A stretch of DNA of 64,000 nucleotides from positions 15,687 to 79,686 of the forward strand of contig JAXLZK010000015.1 in NCBI GenBank assembly GCA_046350935.1, given 5' to 3'. A program made the position numbers and the translations under genes. The DNA is from Nitrobium sp046350935 (lineage in GTDB: Bacteria > Nitrospirota > Thermodesulfovibrionia > Thermodesulfovibrionales > Dissulfurispiraceae). Positions 1 through 8,141 of this stretch are shown here, piece by piece. The stretch's first letter is position 1, and the number at the start of each line of letters is the position of its first letter. The notes below the pieces were generated by a model, which ran no database searches, was not told where the DNA came from, and saw only the letters and a list, made by a program, of their open reading frames with translations.

Positions 1-2293
1 CATCGGTGGAGGAAGTAATCATACCCTTGTCATTGTATGCAATGTGTCTGGTATGGCCATGGGAATCGGCAATCGAGACCGGCTTTCCTGTCGCGGTATC
101 GTAGCTGTAACTCATAAACCCTCCGCCAGGGTACCCATACTGGCTGATCTTTCCCTTCCCTCCGCTTAGACTCATTAAGAAATAGTTGGTCCGCGGAGTG
201 TTGCTGCTGAAATTATTCACTGTCTGGCTCTGCCATTCAATATAGTCCCGTGGGCCTATACGCCAGGAATATGTTCCATCACCTCCGTAGTAAAAGTACT
301 CCTCTTTCCCGCCTAGGGGGTTTGCAATCGTGATCCGGTAGTTCTGCCACATGAGGTCGCCCGGAGGGGGGTAGTTGTCGGAATTGGCGCCGCTTCCGTC
401 GGACGGCTCGATGGAAAAGCTCCATTTCCCCCGCGCATTCTCTATGCCGGTGAGGTACCTGTCCGTATCGTAGCTGAACCGCGTCCAATACCCGCCCATA
501 TCGGTAGCCTTGGTGAGGTTGTCGCTTGCATCATATTCGAAGGTTGCAAAGCGTCCGAAGGGGTCGTCCACCTGTTCTACCAGGCCATTGGCGTTGTACG
601 TCAGTCTCGTGACTTGTCCGAGGGCGTCCGTTATCGTCTCCGGCTGCACGTTGCTGTTGTAGCCGATGGTCACGTGCTGATTGAAGGCATCCCTGATCTC
701 CACCAGGAACGGCTGCAGGGAGTTCGTCCCCTCGGGAATGTTGTAGGCATGGACGGTGCCGTCCGGAAACGCAAGCTCAAAGTGATTCTCAGCAATCTTG
801 GTGAGCGTGTTGAAGACGCCGAAGGGTTTCGTATACCCGCCTGTCCCGTCGGGTGTATAGCTGTCGCGTCTGCCGTCCGGCATGAAGACAGTGACTCTTC
901 CTCCTGTGTCGACCACGAGGTAGCTTCCGAAATTGGGCATCCATTTATTCCCAAAGGGCTCATGATAGGCAATCGACGACTGGGAGTTGTAGCTCAACTG
1001 GATCTTTACCGCAGGCCCGTACGGCGGGTGATACCACAGGGGGATGTCCTTTACAAAAAGGTTCATGTTGACCTTGTTTACCTTCCAGACAGGCGCTCCG
1101 TTGGCAGAGGCAGAGCAGCTGTTCTCCTCTTCTTCGTCCCCCTCTTCCTCCGGCTCGCCCAGATCGTCCTCAGGCCGGGGGACCCCGCAGCAGCCTCCAT
1201 AGGAGTCTTCCCTTTCGGCAGCGGATAATACGACTCCCGCCACGGTTGCCGCGCTCTCCGAGAGGACAAGCGCCTTGCCGGTCCACTCCTTCGAGAACTC
1301 CTCAACCGTCTGGGAAAACCTTCTTCCGCTCTGCGGGTCATAAAGGTAGAGAGTGGTATCGGTGATCGCATCCAGCACCCAATAGTGCCCCCTGTCCCCG
1401 CCGCTCTTTCCCTCTCTCTGCATGATCGCGGGGAGCGGAATCGTCTTTATTTCCGAAGGGGAGAGCCGGAGCCCCGTCAATGCGGTCCCGTACTGCGCTG
1501 AGATGCTTGCAAGATCACCGATGCTATGCCCTTTGTCCGTGCCCGGCGCAATCTCCGCTATTTCCCGGGCTTCTATTGTTTTACCTTTCTTTTCAAAGAG
1601 ATACGCCAGAGCCTCCGTGCCGCATTTCAGCAGCGCCCTCTTGTTGGACTTATAGCGGGAGAGTCTCTGCAGCCAGTGGCTCGCATAGGTCCTCTCCCTC
1701 CAGTCGAGGCTTTCGTTTTTCAGGCTGGTGAAGATCGTCGCGGCCCCCGCCAGGTTGTTCTGCAGGACCCGGAGCACTCCGAGCCGCTGCAGCGCCTTTG
1801 TCTTCAGGCGCTGTGCCCCCTCAGAGGGGTCATCTTTATTGCTCTCGATGATCCAGGTGAAGTCAGCCTCTGCCTCGGAGTAGCGTCCGTTATATTTGGC
1901 GTCGCACCCCATATGGAGCACCGCCTCCGAAGCCCAGGGACTGTCGGGGTACTCCTCTACGTGCTTCCTTAAGAGGGTTACGGCCTGCTTATAGTTGTGC
2001 TTGTTCCATTCCTGAATCGCATAGCCGAACGAATGGTTGATCGCTCTTTCGCGCTCCTCGTCGTCTATTTGATGGGTCGGGTAGAGATGGCCTCCGAGCT
2101 GACCTGCAGCCATGAGCTCCTCAGTTGAGGGGGGATAGCTCAAGTTCAAAGGCACCAGGGAGAGCTTTTTCGAGGTGGTGATGACCTCCAGCTCTTTGCC
2201 CGTTTCGGCAAAGGAAGGAAGCGGAAGAAGAATGAGGAAACAGAAGAGGCAACGAAGCAGAAAAAAAACCCTGGAAGACCCCCGTGGAAGCAT
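1..2293 (-). CDS. Secreted TPR / C39-like peptidase / Rhs (YD-repeat) protein, 3' end beyond window
   Basis: An uninterrupted frame begins at ATG 2293 and is still open at base 1, so only the first ~764 residues are seen. Residues 1-30 form a signal peptide ending near SFAETG. Residues ~75-210 contain TPR-like repeats. A C39-like cysteine peptidase domain follows, with Cys224 in KCGTEAL, His303 in GHYWVLDA and Asp319 in LYDPQSG. The spacings of 79 and 16 residues equal those of the catalytic triad in C39 peptidases such as ComA. The oxyanion Gln expected six residues before the Cys is absent (Lys there), so activity is doubtful. After an acidic, Cys-containing linker (GGCCG), a DUF6531-like segment and YD repeats begin (for example LTYNANG, FEYDASD, FSYDTDRYL). 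Rhs proteins form shells that often carry a toxic C-terminus, but that end lies outside the window. Export could be through the T2SS encoded next to it, which is inference. Confidence 0.85.
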   Translation of the reverse strand, partial: MLPRGSSRVFFLLRCLFCFLILLPLPSFAETGKELEVITTSKKLSLVPLNLSYPPSTEELMAAGQLGGHLYPTHQIDDEERERAINHSFGYAIQEWNKHNYKQAVTLLRKHVEEYPDSPWASEAVLHMGCDAKYNGRYSEAEADFTWIIESNKDDPSEGAQRLKTKALQRLGVLRVLQNNLAGAATIFTSLKNESLDWRERTYASHWLQRLSRYKSNKRALLKCGTEALAYLFEKKGKTIEAREIAEIAPGTDKGHSIGDLASISAQYGTALTGLRLSPSEIKTIPLPAIMQREGKSGGDRGHYWVLDAITDTTLYLYDPQSGRRFSQTVEEFSKEWTGKALVLSESAATVAGVVLSAAEREDSYGGCCGVPRPEDDLGEPEEEGDEEEENSCSASANGAPVWKVNKVNMNLFVKDIPLWYHPPYGPAVKIQLSYNSQSSIAYHEPFGNKWMPNFGSYLVVDTGGRVTVFMPDGRRDSYTPDGTGGYTKPFGVFNTLTKIAENHFELAFPDGTVHAYNIPEGTNSLQPFLVEIRDAFNQHVTIGYNSNVQPETITDALGQVTRLTYNANGLVEQVDDPFGRFATFEYDASDNLTKATDMGGYWTRFSYDTDRYLTGIENARGKWSFSIEPSDGSGANSDNYPPPGDLMWQNYRITIANPLGGKEEYFYYGGDGTYSWRIGPRDYIEWQSQTVNNFSSNTPRTNYFLMSLSGGKGKISQYGYPGGGFMSYSYDTATGKPVSIADSHGHTRHIAYNDKGMITSSTD

Positions 2294-2672
2294 GGCATCC
2301 CCTCTCGTCTATTGGTATCAGCCGCTACGGCCGGTAAAGCACGAAGCGGAGTGAATCTCCCCAGGAGAACAGTGCTCCAAAAAACTAACGAACAGGAGGC
2401 GGTTTGCTTTCAATTAAGAAGTGTGCAATTGATTGAAAATAACACGCGCCATTTTGACTGTCAAGAGTTTTTTTATCAACTGATTGCTGAACAATCGGCA
2501 TTTTGGCGTGCAATTCTTTGAAAGATAATTCTATTCTTTTTTTTTGCACGGAAGCGTGTTTCTCGGGTTTTCTCCAGATCACTTAACAGTGCACAGAAAA
2601 GTCATGGGGGTTAGGAGAGAAAAAAGGGGAAACGCATAGAAGCAGAGAGAGCGCATTAATAAAGAAGCAGAG
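2294..2672. other. Intergenic region between gspN and the rhs gene
   Basis: This 379-base stretch is AT-rich in its middle (about 2400-2560) compared with the flanking genes. It carries the predicted rhs promoter and a TTGACTGTCAA palindrome overlapping its -35 box at about 2454-2464. Short open frames on both strands have no convincing ribosome-binding site or protein character. I see no further gene. Confidence 0.6.
2436..2464 (-). promoter_or_regulatory. Predicted sigma70 promoter for the rhs gene
   Basis: On the minus strand, TTGACA (2464-2459) is followed by a 17-base spacer and TATTTT (2441-2436). Transcription would begin near 2429 and leave a ~135-base leader before the rhs ATG. The -35 box lies inside the palindrome TTGACTGTCAA, a possible operator. 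Confidence 0.55.
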
Positions 2673-3470
2673 CTATGAGAGGAAAGCGACGCCCTTGAGG
2701 GGGATCACATAGTATCCGGGAGAGACCTTGAATGCGGCAAGGAGCGAAAGCAGGCCGCTGGTGTCCTCAAAAGCCGCATCAGGCATGATTTCGAGGACCG
2801 CGCCGGAAGAAGAGCCGGGGGCGGCGCCGGTGAAGCTCCCCTTCAGCCGGGCATAAATTCCCTTTCCTTCCATGACGAGAGAATGGACCTTAAGAGAGTC
2901 CCGTGCAATGGCGAGAGAGCCGCGCACCGTGTGGAACGCCTCGAAGGGGACATTCACCCCCATGAAGGAGCCGCTCTCCATTTTCGCTTCGCGAAGAGAA
3001 AAAGAGAGCTCACCCCTCTCTCCATCCAGCGAAAGCTTCCCCGACAGCCCGCCCCGGCCTTTCATGCCTGCGACGCCAAAAAAGGGCACTGCCGCCATAT
3101 CGGCCCCTTCGAGGGAGAGATGGACCTGCCCCCCTTTTCCGAGCAGTTCCGCGCTCCCCGCCGCCTTTCCTCCTCCGCTCTCCGCCTCGAAGGAAACAGG
3201 AAGTTTCAGACGAAAGAGGGAGAGAATATGCACGGTCCCCCTCAGGTTATCCAGGGAGAAGAGAGGGGTATCCCCTTTTTTGAGAATAACGGAACGACAG
3301 TGAAAGGTATAAAACAGTCCCTTTCTGAACCCGGAAACCTCAACGGTAAAAGCCCCGCCGCTTCCCGCCTTTTCGAGTTGTGCAACGAGGGCCTCCCCGG
3401 GGAGGGCGATCCCCCATATCCCGAGGGCGAGGAGGACGACCCCGGCGGCGACGGCAAGGAGTATCTTCAT
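2673..3470 (-). CDS. gspN: Type II secretion system protein GspN
   Basis: This 265-residue protein begins MKILLAVAAG with one N-terminal membrane segment (residues ~2-22) and continues as a mainly beta-strand periplasmic domain, as in the GspN/PulN family of the T2SS. GspN is an accessory inner-membrane protein found in only some T2SS operons. The ATG at 3470 overlaps the gspM stop as ATGA, which fixes the start and indicates translational coupling. It is the last gene of the gsp operon. An in-frame extension upstream reads only as gspM antiframe and is not used. Confidence 0.8.
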   Translation of the reverse strand: MKILLAVAAGVVLLALGIWGIALPGEALVAQLEKAGSGGAFTVEVSGFRKGLFYTFHCRSVILKKGDTPLFSLDNLRGTVHILSLFRLKLPVSFEAESGGGKAAGSAELLGKGGQVHLSLEGADMAAVPFFGVAGMKGRGGLSGKLSLDGERGELSFSLREAKMESGSFMGVNVPFEAFHTVRGSLAIARDSLKVHSLVMEGKGIYARLKGSFTGAAPGSSSGAVLEIMPDAAFEDTSGLLSLLAAFKVSPGYYVIPLKGVAFLS

Positions 3471-3967
3471 TTCGGCCGCATCAGCGCAAGGGTGAGGGTG
3501 ATATCCAGCCGGGTAGCGGCATCGAAGGAGGTTTTGACGGAAACCTTCCGCAGGGAAAGGAGCAGGGGGGCGTTCTCGATACGGTGAAAGAGGTTCACCA
3601 TTTCGTTCGTATCCAGCTTCTCCACCTGGATTTCGGCCTCCTCCTCCACCATTTCCTTTATTTCCCTCGCGCCGGTCTGCTTCACCGATTTTATCCTCTG
3701 TTTCAATCCCAGGGGCAGGAACACCTCGTCCACCGCCTGGAGGATCCCCTTCACCTGAGCAACGGTTGCCTTCCCTTCGACCCTCACCAGTCTCTCCCGC
3801 AGCTGCTTGACCTCCTCCCCGACTACCGCAAGCTCCTTCCGGCGCTCGCGCAGGGAGTGCAATTCCCGCTTGGCGGCAAGGGAGAGATTCAGGAGAAAAA
3901 GGCACAAAAGCAGGACGATCCCGACGCCCGCACCCGGCACTATCTTCGCAGCGGCTCCTCTCTTCAC
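3467..3967 (-). CDS. gspM: Type II secretion system protein GspM
   Basis: This 166-residue inner-membrane assembly protein starts at GTG 3967, which overlaps the gspL stop as GTGA. One transmembrane helix (residues ~9-27) is followed by a coiled coil (residues ~30-65) and a small ferredoxin-like alpha/beta domain, the GspM/PilO layout. GspM pairs with GspL to anchor the GspE ATPase and the pseudopilus platform. Overlaps on both sides place it firmly between gspL and gspN. Assignment rests mainly on architecture and position, since this family is weakly conserved in sequence. Confidence 0.8.
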   Translation of the reverse strand: MKRGAAAKIVPGAGVGIVLLLCLFLLNLSLAAKRELHSLRERRKELAVVGEEVKQLRERLVRVEGKATVAQVKGILQAVDEVFLPLGLKQRIKSVKQTGAREIKEMVEEEAEIQVEKLDTNEMVNLFHRIENAPLLLSLRKVSVKTSFDAATRLDITLTLALMRPK

Positions 3968-5043
3968 TGTTTCTTCTCCGTTGCGGAGAGGGTGAAAGCG
4001 ATCCGGTCCTGCGCAAGGGTCTTCGTGTCGGAGATCCGCACCCCCGGCAGTCTCCTTTCGAGCTCCGCCTTCAGAAGCTGCACTTCGCTGAGGGAAGGAC
4101 ACTCCCCCTTCAGCACGACCCTCTCCCTGTCCATGGTCACCTCTTGGAAGACCACCCTCTGTCTGCCTGCTGAGGCAAGGTCGAGAAGAAGCGGGAGGGG
4201 CGCCGCCCCGACGAGGTGCTTCTCCTTCTCCCGCAGCTCCTTCAGGTGCGCCTTTGCCTGATACAGCTCGCCGCTTACCTTCGTGTCACGCGGAAACAGG
4301 TCTGTATACATTTTCCGGATTTCTGCCTTTACCGACGCGCTCTCTCTCTTTGTCGCCGCCAGGGTAAACGCCGTTGAAGCAAGATAGGCGGCCAGCAGCA
4401 GGACGGAAAGCAGCGCGGTGAGACGCAGGGATTTCTTCATGCGGTCGGCGGCTTCGGTACACGCAAACTCGCCCCTAGCAAGATTGACGGAAGGGGTCTC
4501 CATTTCCCGGGCCGCGGCCCGGAGCCGCTCCTCTTCAGTCAGGGGAGCGGGATCGAGGAGCAGACGGGCAACATCCTCCTCTCTTCCCTGCGCTGCGAGG
4601 AGGGAGGAGAGCTCGAGAGAGAGGAGGGCCTTCGGCTGCACCCCGCACCTCCGCACCGCTTCCACGAGGGGCCGCAGTGCTTCCCTGTATGCGTACGCCA
4701 CTCCCACCCGGTACTGACCGTTGCTCTCTCTGACCGAGAAGATGTCGAATACCACGCCGGAAGCCCCCCCGAGAATAAGGGAGTCGAGCTCAAAGGGAAG
4801 GGTTTCCCGTATGCGCTCCCTGTCGGCGAAGGGAAGCTCCAGGAACCTGAAGTTGAGAAGATGCAGGGGAACGCACAGATACGCCTCACTGAAGCCGCTC
4901 AGGGAGCGAGCGGGGCTGGAAAGGTCCCCTCCGGGTGCGGGGACCGGGAAGGAATCCTTTACGGCGCAGACAGCGCCGTTTTTCTCCACGATAAAGGCGG
5001 TGAGGACGTCCTGCCTCAGCTCGAAAAAAAGCGCTCTTCTCAT
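3964..5043 (-). CDS. gspL: Type II secretion system protein GspL
   Basis: This 359-residue protein starts at ATG 5043 (MRRALFFELRQDVL). The N-terminal ~200 residues have an actin-like PilM/GspL cytoplasmic fold. A membrane segment at about residues 215-235 (LTALLSVLLLAAYLAST) follows, and then a periplasmic GspL_C domain of alpha-beta repeats. GspL binds the GspE ATPase on the cytoplasmic side and GspM in the periplasm. It begins 11 bases after gspK ends. An upstream in-frame Met at 5112 is possible but would run into gspK. Confidence 0.85.
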   Translation of the reverse strand: MRRALFFELRQDVLTAFIVEKNGAVCAVKDSFPVPAPGGDLSSPARSLSGFSEAYLCVPLHLLNFRFLELPFADRERIRETLPFELDSLILGGASGVVFDIFSVRESNGQYRVGVAYAYREALRPLVEAVRRCGVQPKALLSLELSSLLAAQGREEDVARLLLDPAPLTEEERLRAAAREMETPSVNLARGEFACTEAADRMKKSLRLTALLSVLLLAAYLASTAFTLAATKRESASVKAEIRKMYTDLFPRDTKVSGELYQAKAHLKELREKEKHLVGAAPLPLLLDLASAGRQRVVFQEVTMDRERVVLKGECPSLSEVQLLKAELERRLPGVRISDTKTLAQDRIAFTLSATEKKQ

Positions 5044-5054
5044 CCTGCCCTGCC

Positions 5055-5957
5055 CTACCTCTCCTTCCAGTATTTTACCACCGGCCTGCTGCCCGACATA
5101 TCGAGAACGCACTGGATGCTGTTCCTGATGCCCCCCGACGCAGCAGTCGAGACCACGCTGAAAGCACTGCCCTTCACCGTGATGCGTCCCATCAGCGAGG
5201 TGCCCACCGTTTCAAAGCCCGCGACCTTTACGATGTTTTCCGTTTTCTCGAAAGGGGTGTGCCCCCGGTACTGCACGATTCTCCCGGCCATTTCCCGGTC
5301 GATGGAATCGGAGAGGGACATGAGGACAGGGATATCGGCGCCGTTTATATTGATCAGGCCGTTGCCGTATAGTGTAACATACGGCAGCAGCGCCTCATAG
5401 CTCTTCCTGTCGATCCCCGGGATGAGGAGCAGCTCGTCCACGCTGTCGAGGAAGCCGTTTTTCGCCTTTTCCTCGGAATCCCTCCTCCTCGGCTCTGTAT
5501 CGGGGTCGATCCAGTCGGCGAGCCTGTCCGCGATAGCGGGATCGAGCTGCAGCGCAGCGAGGAGGCGCAGGAAGGATTGATACGCGTTCTCGTTGAGCAG
5601 TCCGTTGGCGTACACCAGCGTATTGAGGTTGAATTTTGCATTCTCGTCCTCGATCCTGATCACGGCCGACCCGTTAAAGCCCCGCACCGGTTCCGCGGTG
5701 GGGAATTCGAGGACCCCGGGATAGGTGTACGAGAGCCTGCGGTTCGTATCGGAGAGCATCTCCGCCGCCAGGTTGATCACCGATTTTCCGAGGAGGGAGA
5801 GCCTCTGCGCGGTCTGCCAGTTATGCAGCGAGCTGGTGCTGATATAGACGCCGTACGAAAACTCCACCACCATCGCGGTGATGACCGCGACCACCAGGAG
5901 GGTCAGGACGAGGGCCATGCCTCCCGCATCGGAGAAGGGGGCAGAAAGGCGGTTCAT
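5055..5957 (-). CDS. gspK: Type II secretion minor pseudopilin GspK
   Basis: This 300-residue protein has a short basic leader, then a hydrophobic prepilin helix (GGMALVLTLLVVAVITAMVVEF, residues ~12-34) with the conserved early Glu. GspK normally lacks the classic FTLLE and carries a large insert with two helix-hairpin-helix-like stretches. These are visible as LRLLAALQLDPAIADRLADWIDPD and VDELLLIPGID. With GspI and GspJ it forms the tip complex that primes the pseudopilus. Its ATG overlaps the gspJ stop by one base. Confidence 0.88.
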   Translation of the reverse strand: MNRLSAPFSDAGGMALVLTLLVVAVITAMVVEFSYGVYISTSSLHNWQTAQRLSLLGKSVINLAAEMLSDTNRRLSYTYPGVLEFPTAEPVRGFNGSAVIRIEDENAKFNLNTLVYANGLLNENAYQSFLRLLAALQLDPAIADRLADWIDPDTEPRRRDSEEKAKNGFLDSVDELLLIPGIDRKSYEALLPYVTLYGNGLININGADIPVLMSLSDSIDREMAGRIVQYRGHTPFEKTENIVKVAGFETVGTSLMGRITVKGSAFSVVSTAASGGIRNSIQCVLDMSGSRPVVKYWKER

Positions 5958-6580
5958 CAGAGGACGCTCCCTATCTTCGGGCGCACCGTCTCGGACAGGG
6001 AGAGCGTCCTGTCCTTCATCAGCACCGTCATCGTGATGCGTATCTCGTCGGGGACCCTCCCGCTTTCCGCGGCATTCCAGGTCCTCACCCAGGCCCCGCC
6101 GTCCCTGACCTCCACGGAAAAGGATTCGAGCTCTTCCATCAGCTCCATCCCCTTCTCCTCTCCCGGCTTCTCATACGATGAGTACCTCTTCTTCCAGAGG
6201 GTCTTTTTTCCCCCCTGCTCTTCCACGTAATAGGAAAGGGAAGACAAGCCCGGGGCGAGAGGCGAGAGGGAGGAGAAGAGGAGGCGGGATGTCTGTCTGC
6301 CGTACAGGTCCCGGTCCTCCACCTTGAAAAGGGTATACTTGCTTCCCGTACTGAAGACAAGGGAATCCAGCTCCCGCCGCATCACGTCCAATGCCATCCG
6401 GCACTCCTGCATCTTCACCAGGGTGTCGTCCATTCCCTCCAGCGCCCGGTGGGAAAGGAAAAAAGTGCTGTAGAGGGCGCCGAGAACGACGGACAGCAGG
6501 ACAAGGGCGAGCAGTATTTCGAGGAGCGTGAAGCCCCGCTCTCCGCGGGAGATCCGGCGCAGCGCGGAAAGAGAGCTCAC
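5957..6580 (-). CDS. gspJ: Type II secretion minor pseudopilin GspJ
   Basis: This 207-residue protein has the type IV prepilin leader RGERG^FTLLEILLALVLLSVV at residues ~12-35; prepilin peptidase would cut after the Gly. The rest is a beta-rich GspJ domain. The start overlaps the gspI stop by four bases. GspJ joins GspI and GspK at the tip of the pseudopilus. No prepilin peptidase (gspO) lies in this window, so processing depends on a gene elsewhere. Confidence 0.88.
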   Translation of the reverse strand: MSSLSALRRISRGERGFTLLEILLALVLLSVVLGALYSTFFLSHRALEGMDDTLVKMQECRMALDVMRRELDSLVFSTGSKYTLFKVEDRDLYGRQTSRLLFSSLSPLAPGLSSLSYYVEEQGGKKTLWKKRYSSYEKPGEEKGMELMEELESFSVEVRDGGAWVRTWNAAESGRVPDEIRITMTVLMKDRTLSLSETVRPKIGSVL

Positions 6581-7008
6581 TGGGGAGTCCTTCTCAGCTC
6601 GGTGATCCTGACCTGCTCGGACCCGTTGCTGACGATGACGGAGAGCTCCTGGAGGCCGGGGAAGGGAGCGTCTCCCTTTTCTACCCGGAACCCGTACCCG
6701 CTGTAGGGTCCGGCAAAGTCGCCCTTCGTCTCCATCGCTCCCTTCTCCACTTCCGCCATTTTTTCTTTTGCGAGCAGGGTCGCGACGGTGAGGAACTCAT
6801 GCCGCCCCGCAATGCCGAGATGGTACTGCAGCGTGAAGAGGAGCGTCGCGAGGAGCCCCCCGATCACCGCCAGGGCGATCATGATTTCGAGAAGGGTAAA
6901 GCCGTCCCGCCATCCGGGGGAAAGGGTGCCGGCGTTTCTCCCGCCGCACACCGCCCCTGCATCGCTCCGCGCCGCGGACGTCTCTTCAACGAGTGCTTTT
7001 TCCCTCAT
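6577..7008 (-). CDS. gspI: Type II secretion minor pseudopilin GspI
   Basis: This 143-residue protein has an unusually long leader of ~35 residues before G^FTLLEIMIALAVIGGLLATL. It is followed by the short GspI C-terminal beta domain. It begins inside the 3' end of gspH (23-base overlap) and its stop overlaps gspJ. GspI starts the I-J-K tip complex. The long leader could mean that an unseen later start is used, but no ATG is available between the first codon and the cleavage site. Confidence 0.85.
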   Translation of the reverse strand: MREKALVEETSAARSDAGAVCGGRNAGTLSPGWRDGFTLLEIMIALAVIGGLLATLLFTLQYHLGIAGRHEFLTVATLLAKEKMAEVEKGAMETKGDFAGPYSGYGFRVEKGDAPFPGLQELSVIVSNGSEQVRITELRRTPQ

Positions 7009-7540
7009 CAGCCTTCCGCATCCCGGAGGGGGTCTCCTCCCCTTCCGCTATCTTCACCCTGCCGCTCAGGGGATTGAACACGACTTTCAGCGCCTCGCCC
7101 TCTTCCCTGAGAGTGACGGTGATGCTTTCCCTTCCCCCCAGTGCATCGAAAAAAAGGGTCACTTCGCCCTCGCGCAACTCGCCCTTCGAGGGGAGGGCAA
7201 CCCCTGCAAGGGTCCTGAATTTCTCGCTCCTGTCGAAGTCGGGCCCCTTCCAGGAGAGGACGTCCTCCCTGAAGTCGACTTTCAGGCTGCACTCTTCCTT
7301 CGCGGCCAGGGCGGTATCGTTCAGAAAGCGCAGTATCGAGGCGACCCTCTTCGCCTCGGCATGCAGCCTCTTTCCCTCCATGAAGTGCAATGAGGGGTAA
7401 ACGACCGCAGTCACCAGCGCCACGATAAAGACGACCACGAGGAGCTCCAGGAGAGTAAAGCCTCTTCCGAGGGTGCTTCGCTCCGCCCGCAAGGACAGAG
7501 AAACGCTCTCCTCCTTCCGCCTCTCTCTGCCTTTCCGCAC
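6986..7540 (-). CDS. gspH: Type II secretion minor pseudopilin GspH
   Basis: This 184-residue protein starts at GTG 7540. The prepilin site is RG^FTLLELLVVVFIVALVTAVVYPSL at residues ~26-50, followed by a GspH/FimT-like beta sandwich with a typical LRFLNDTALAAKE helix. GspH links the tip complex to the major pseudopilin shaft. The upstream 76 bases to gspG are pyrimidine-rich with repeated CTCTGCCT-type stretches and no strong ribosome-binding site, so the precise start is less certain than for its neighbours. Confidence 0.85.
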   Translation of the reverse strand: MRKGRERRKEESVSLSLRAERSTLGRGFTLLELLVVVFIVALVTAVVYPSLHFMEGKRLHAEAKRVASILRFLNDTALAAKEECSLKVDFREDVLSWKGPDFDRSEKFRTLAGVALPSKGELREGEVTLFFDALGGRESITVTLREEGEALKVVFNPLSGRVKIAEGEETPSGMRKADEGKSTR

Positions 7541-7616
7541 TCTGTCTTACCTGCCTCACGCTGATTTTCTCTGCCTCATCCCTGCTTTTCTCTGCCTTTC
7601 TCTGTCTCACTCTTTC

Positions 7617-8114
7617 CTACAGGTCGTAATTCTTGATATCCGCGTCCTTGCCCTCGCCGCCTTCCCTGCCGTCGGCCCCGTAGCTGATGATGTCGAAATC
7701 GCCCTGCAGTCCGGGAGAAAGGTAGAGATAGGGGTTACCCCACGGGTCCGGGGGGATCTTCTTCTGTTCGAGATACCCGCCCTCCTTGTAGTTGGCGGGG
7801 ATCCTGCCTGTCGACGGCTTCCTGATCAGGGCGTCGAGCCCCTGGTCGGTGGCCGGGTAGAAGCCGTTGTCCAGCTTGAAAAGCTTGAGGGCCGTCTCGA
7901 AGTTCCGTATCTGCACCTTCGCTTCGGCAATACGGGCGTCGTCCGTCTTCCCGATGACCCGGGGCGCGACAATAGCGACCAGGAGACTCAGGATAAACAC
8001 CACCACGATGATTTCGAGGAGCGTGAACCCGGCACTCCGGTCTGCTGTCATTCCCCGATCCCCGAAGAGACGGACAACCCTCCCCGACCCTGTATTTCGG
8101 TACACGCCGTTCAT
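7617..8114 (-). CDS. gspG: Type II secretion major pseudopilin GspG
   Basis: This 165-residue protein has the leader SAG^FTLLEIIVVVFILSLLVAIVAP, the conserved GspG core (NFETALKLFKLDNGFYPATDQGLDAL, PPDPWGNPY) and an Asp-rich C-terminal calcium loop (SYGADGREGG..DADI). It polymerises into the pseudopilus. The start at ATG 8114 is chosen because GGAGGA lies seven bases upstream. A later Met at 8051 would give the more usual short leader but has only a weak GGGG ahead of it. Confidence 0.92.
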   Translation of the reverse strand: MNGVYRNTGSGRVVRLFGDRGMTADRSAGFTLLEIIVVVFILSLLVAIVAPRVIGKTDDARIAEAKVQIRNFETALKLFKLDNGFYPATDQGLDALIRKPSTGRIPANYKEGGYLEQKKIPPDPWGNPYLYLSPGLQGDFDIISYGADGREGGEGKDADIKNYDL

Positions 8115-8141
8115 TCGCACTTCCTCCTTCGCTCTGCTTCG

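Noticed and set aside
2312..2582. Short open frames in the gspN-rhs spacer
   Set aside because: They have no ribosome-binding sites and overlap the predicted rhs promoter and leader.
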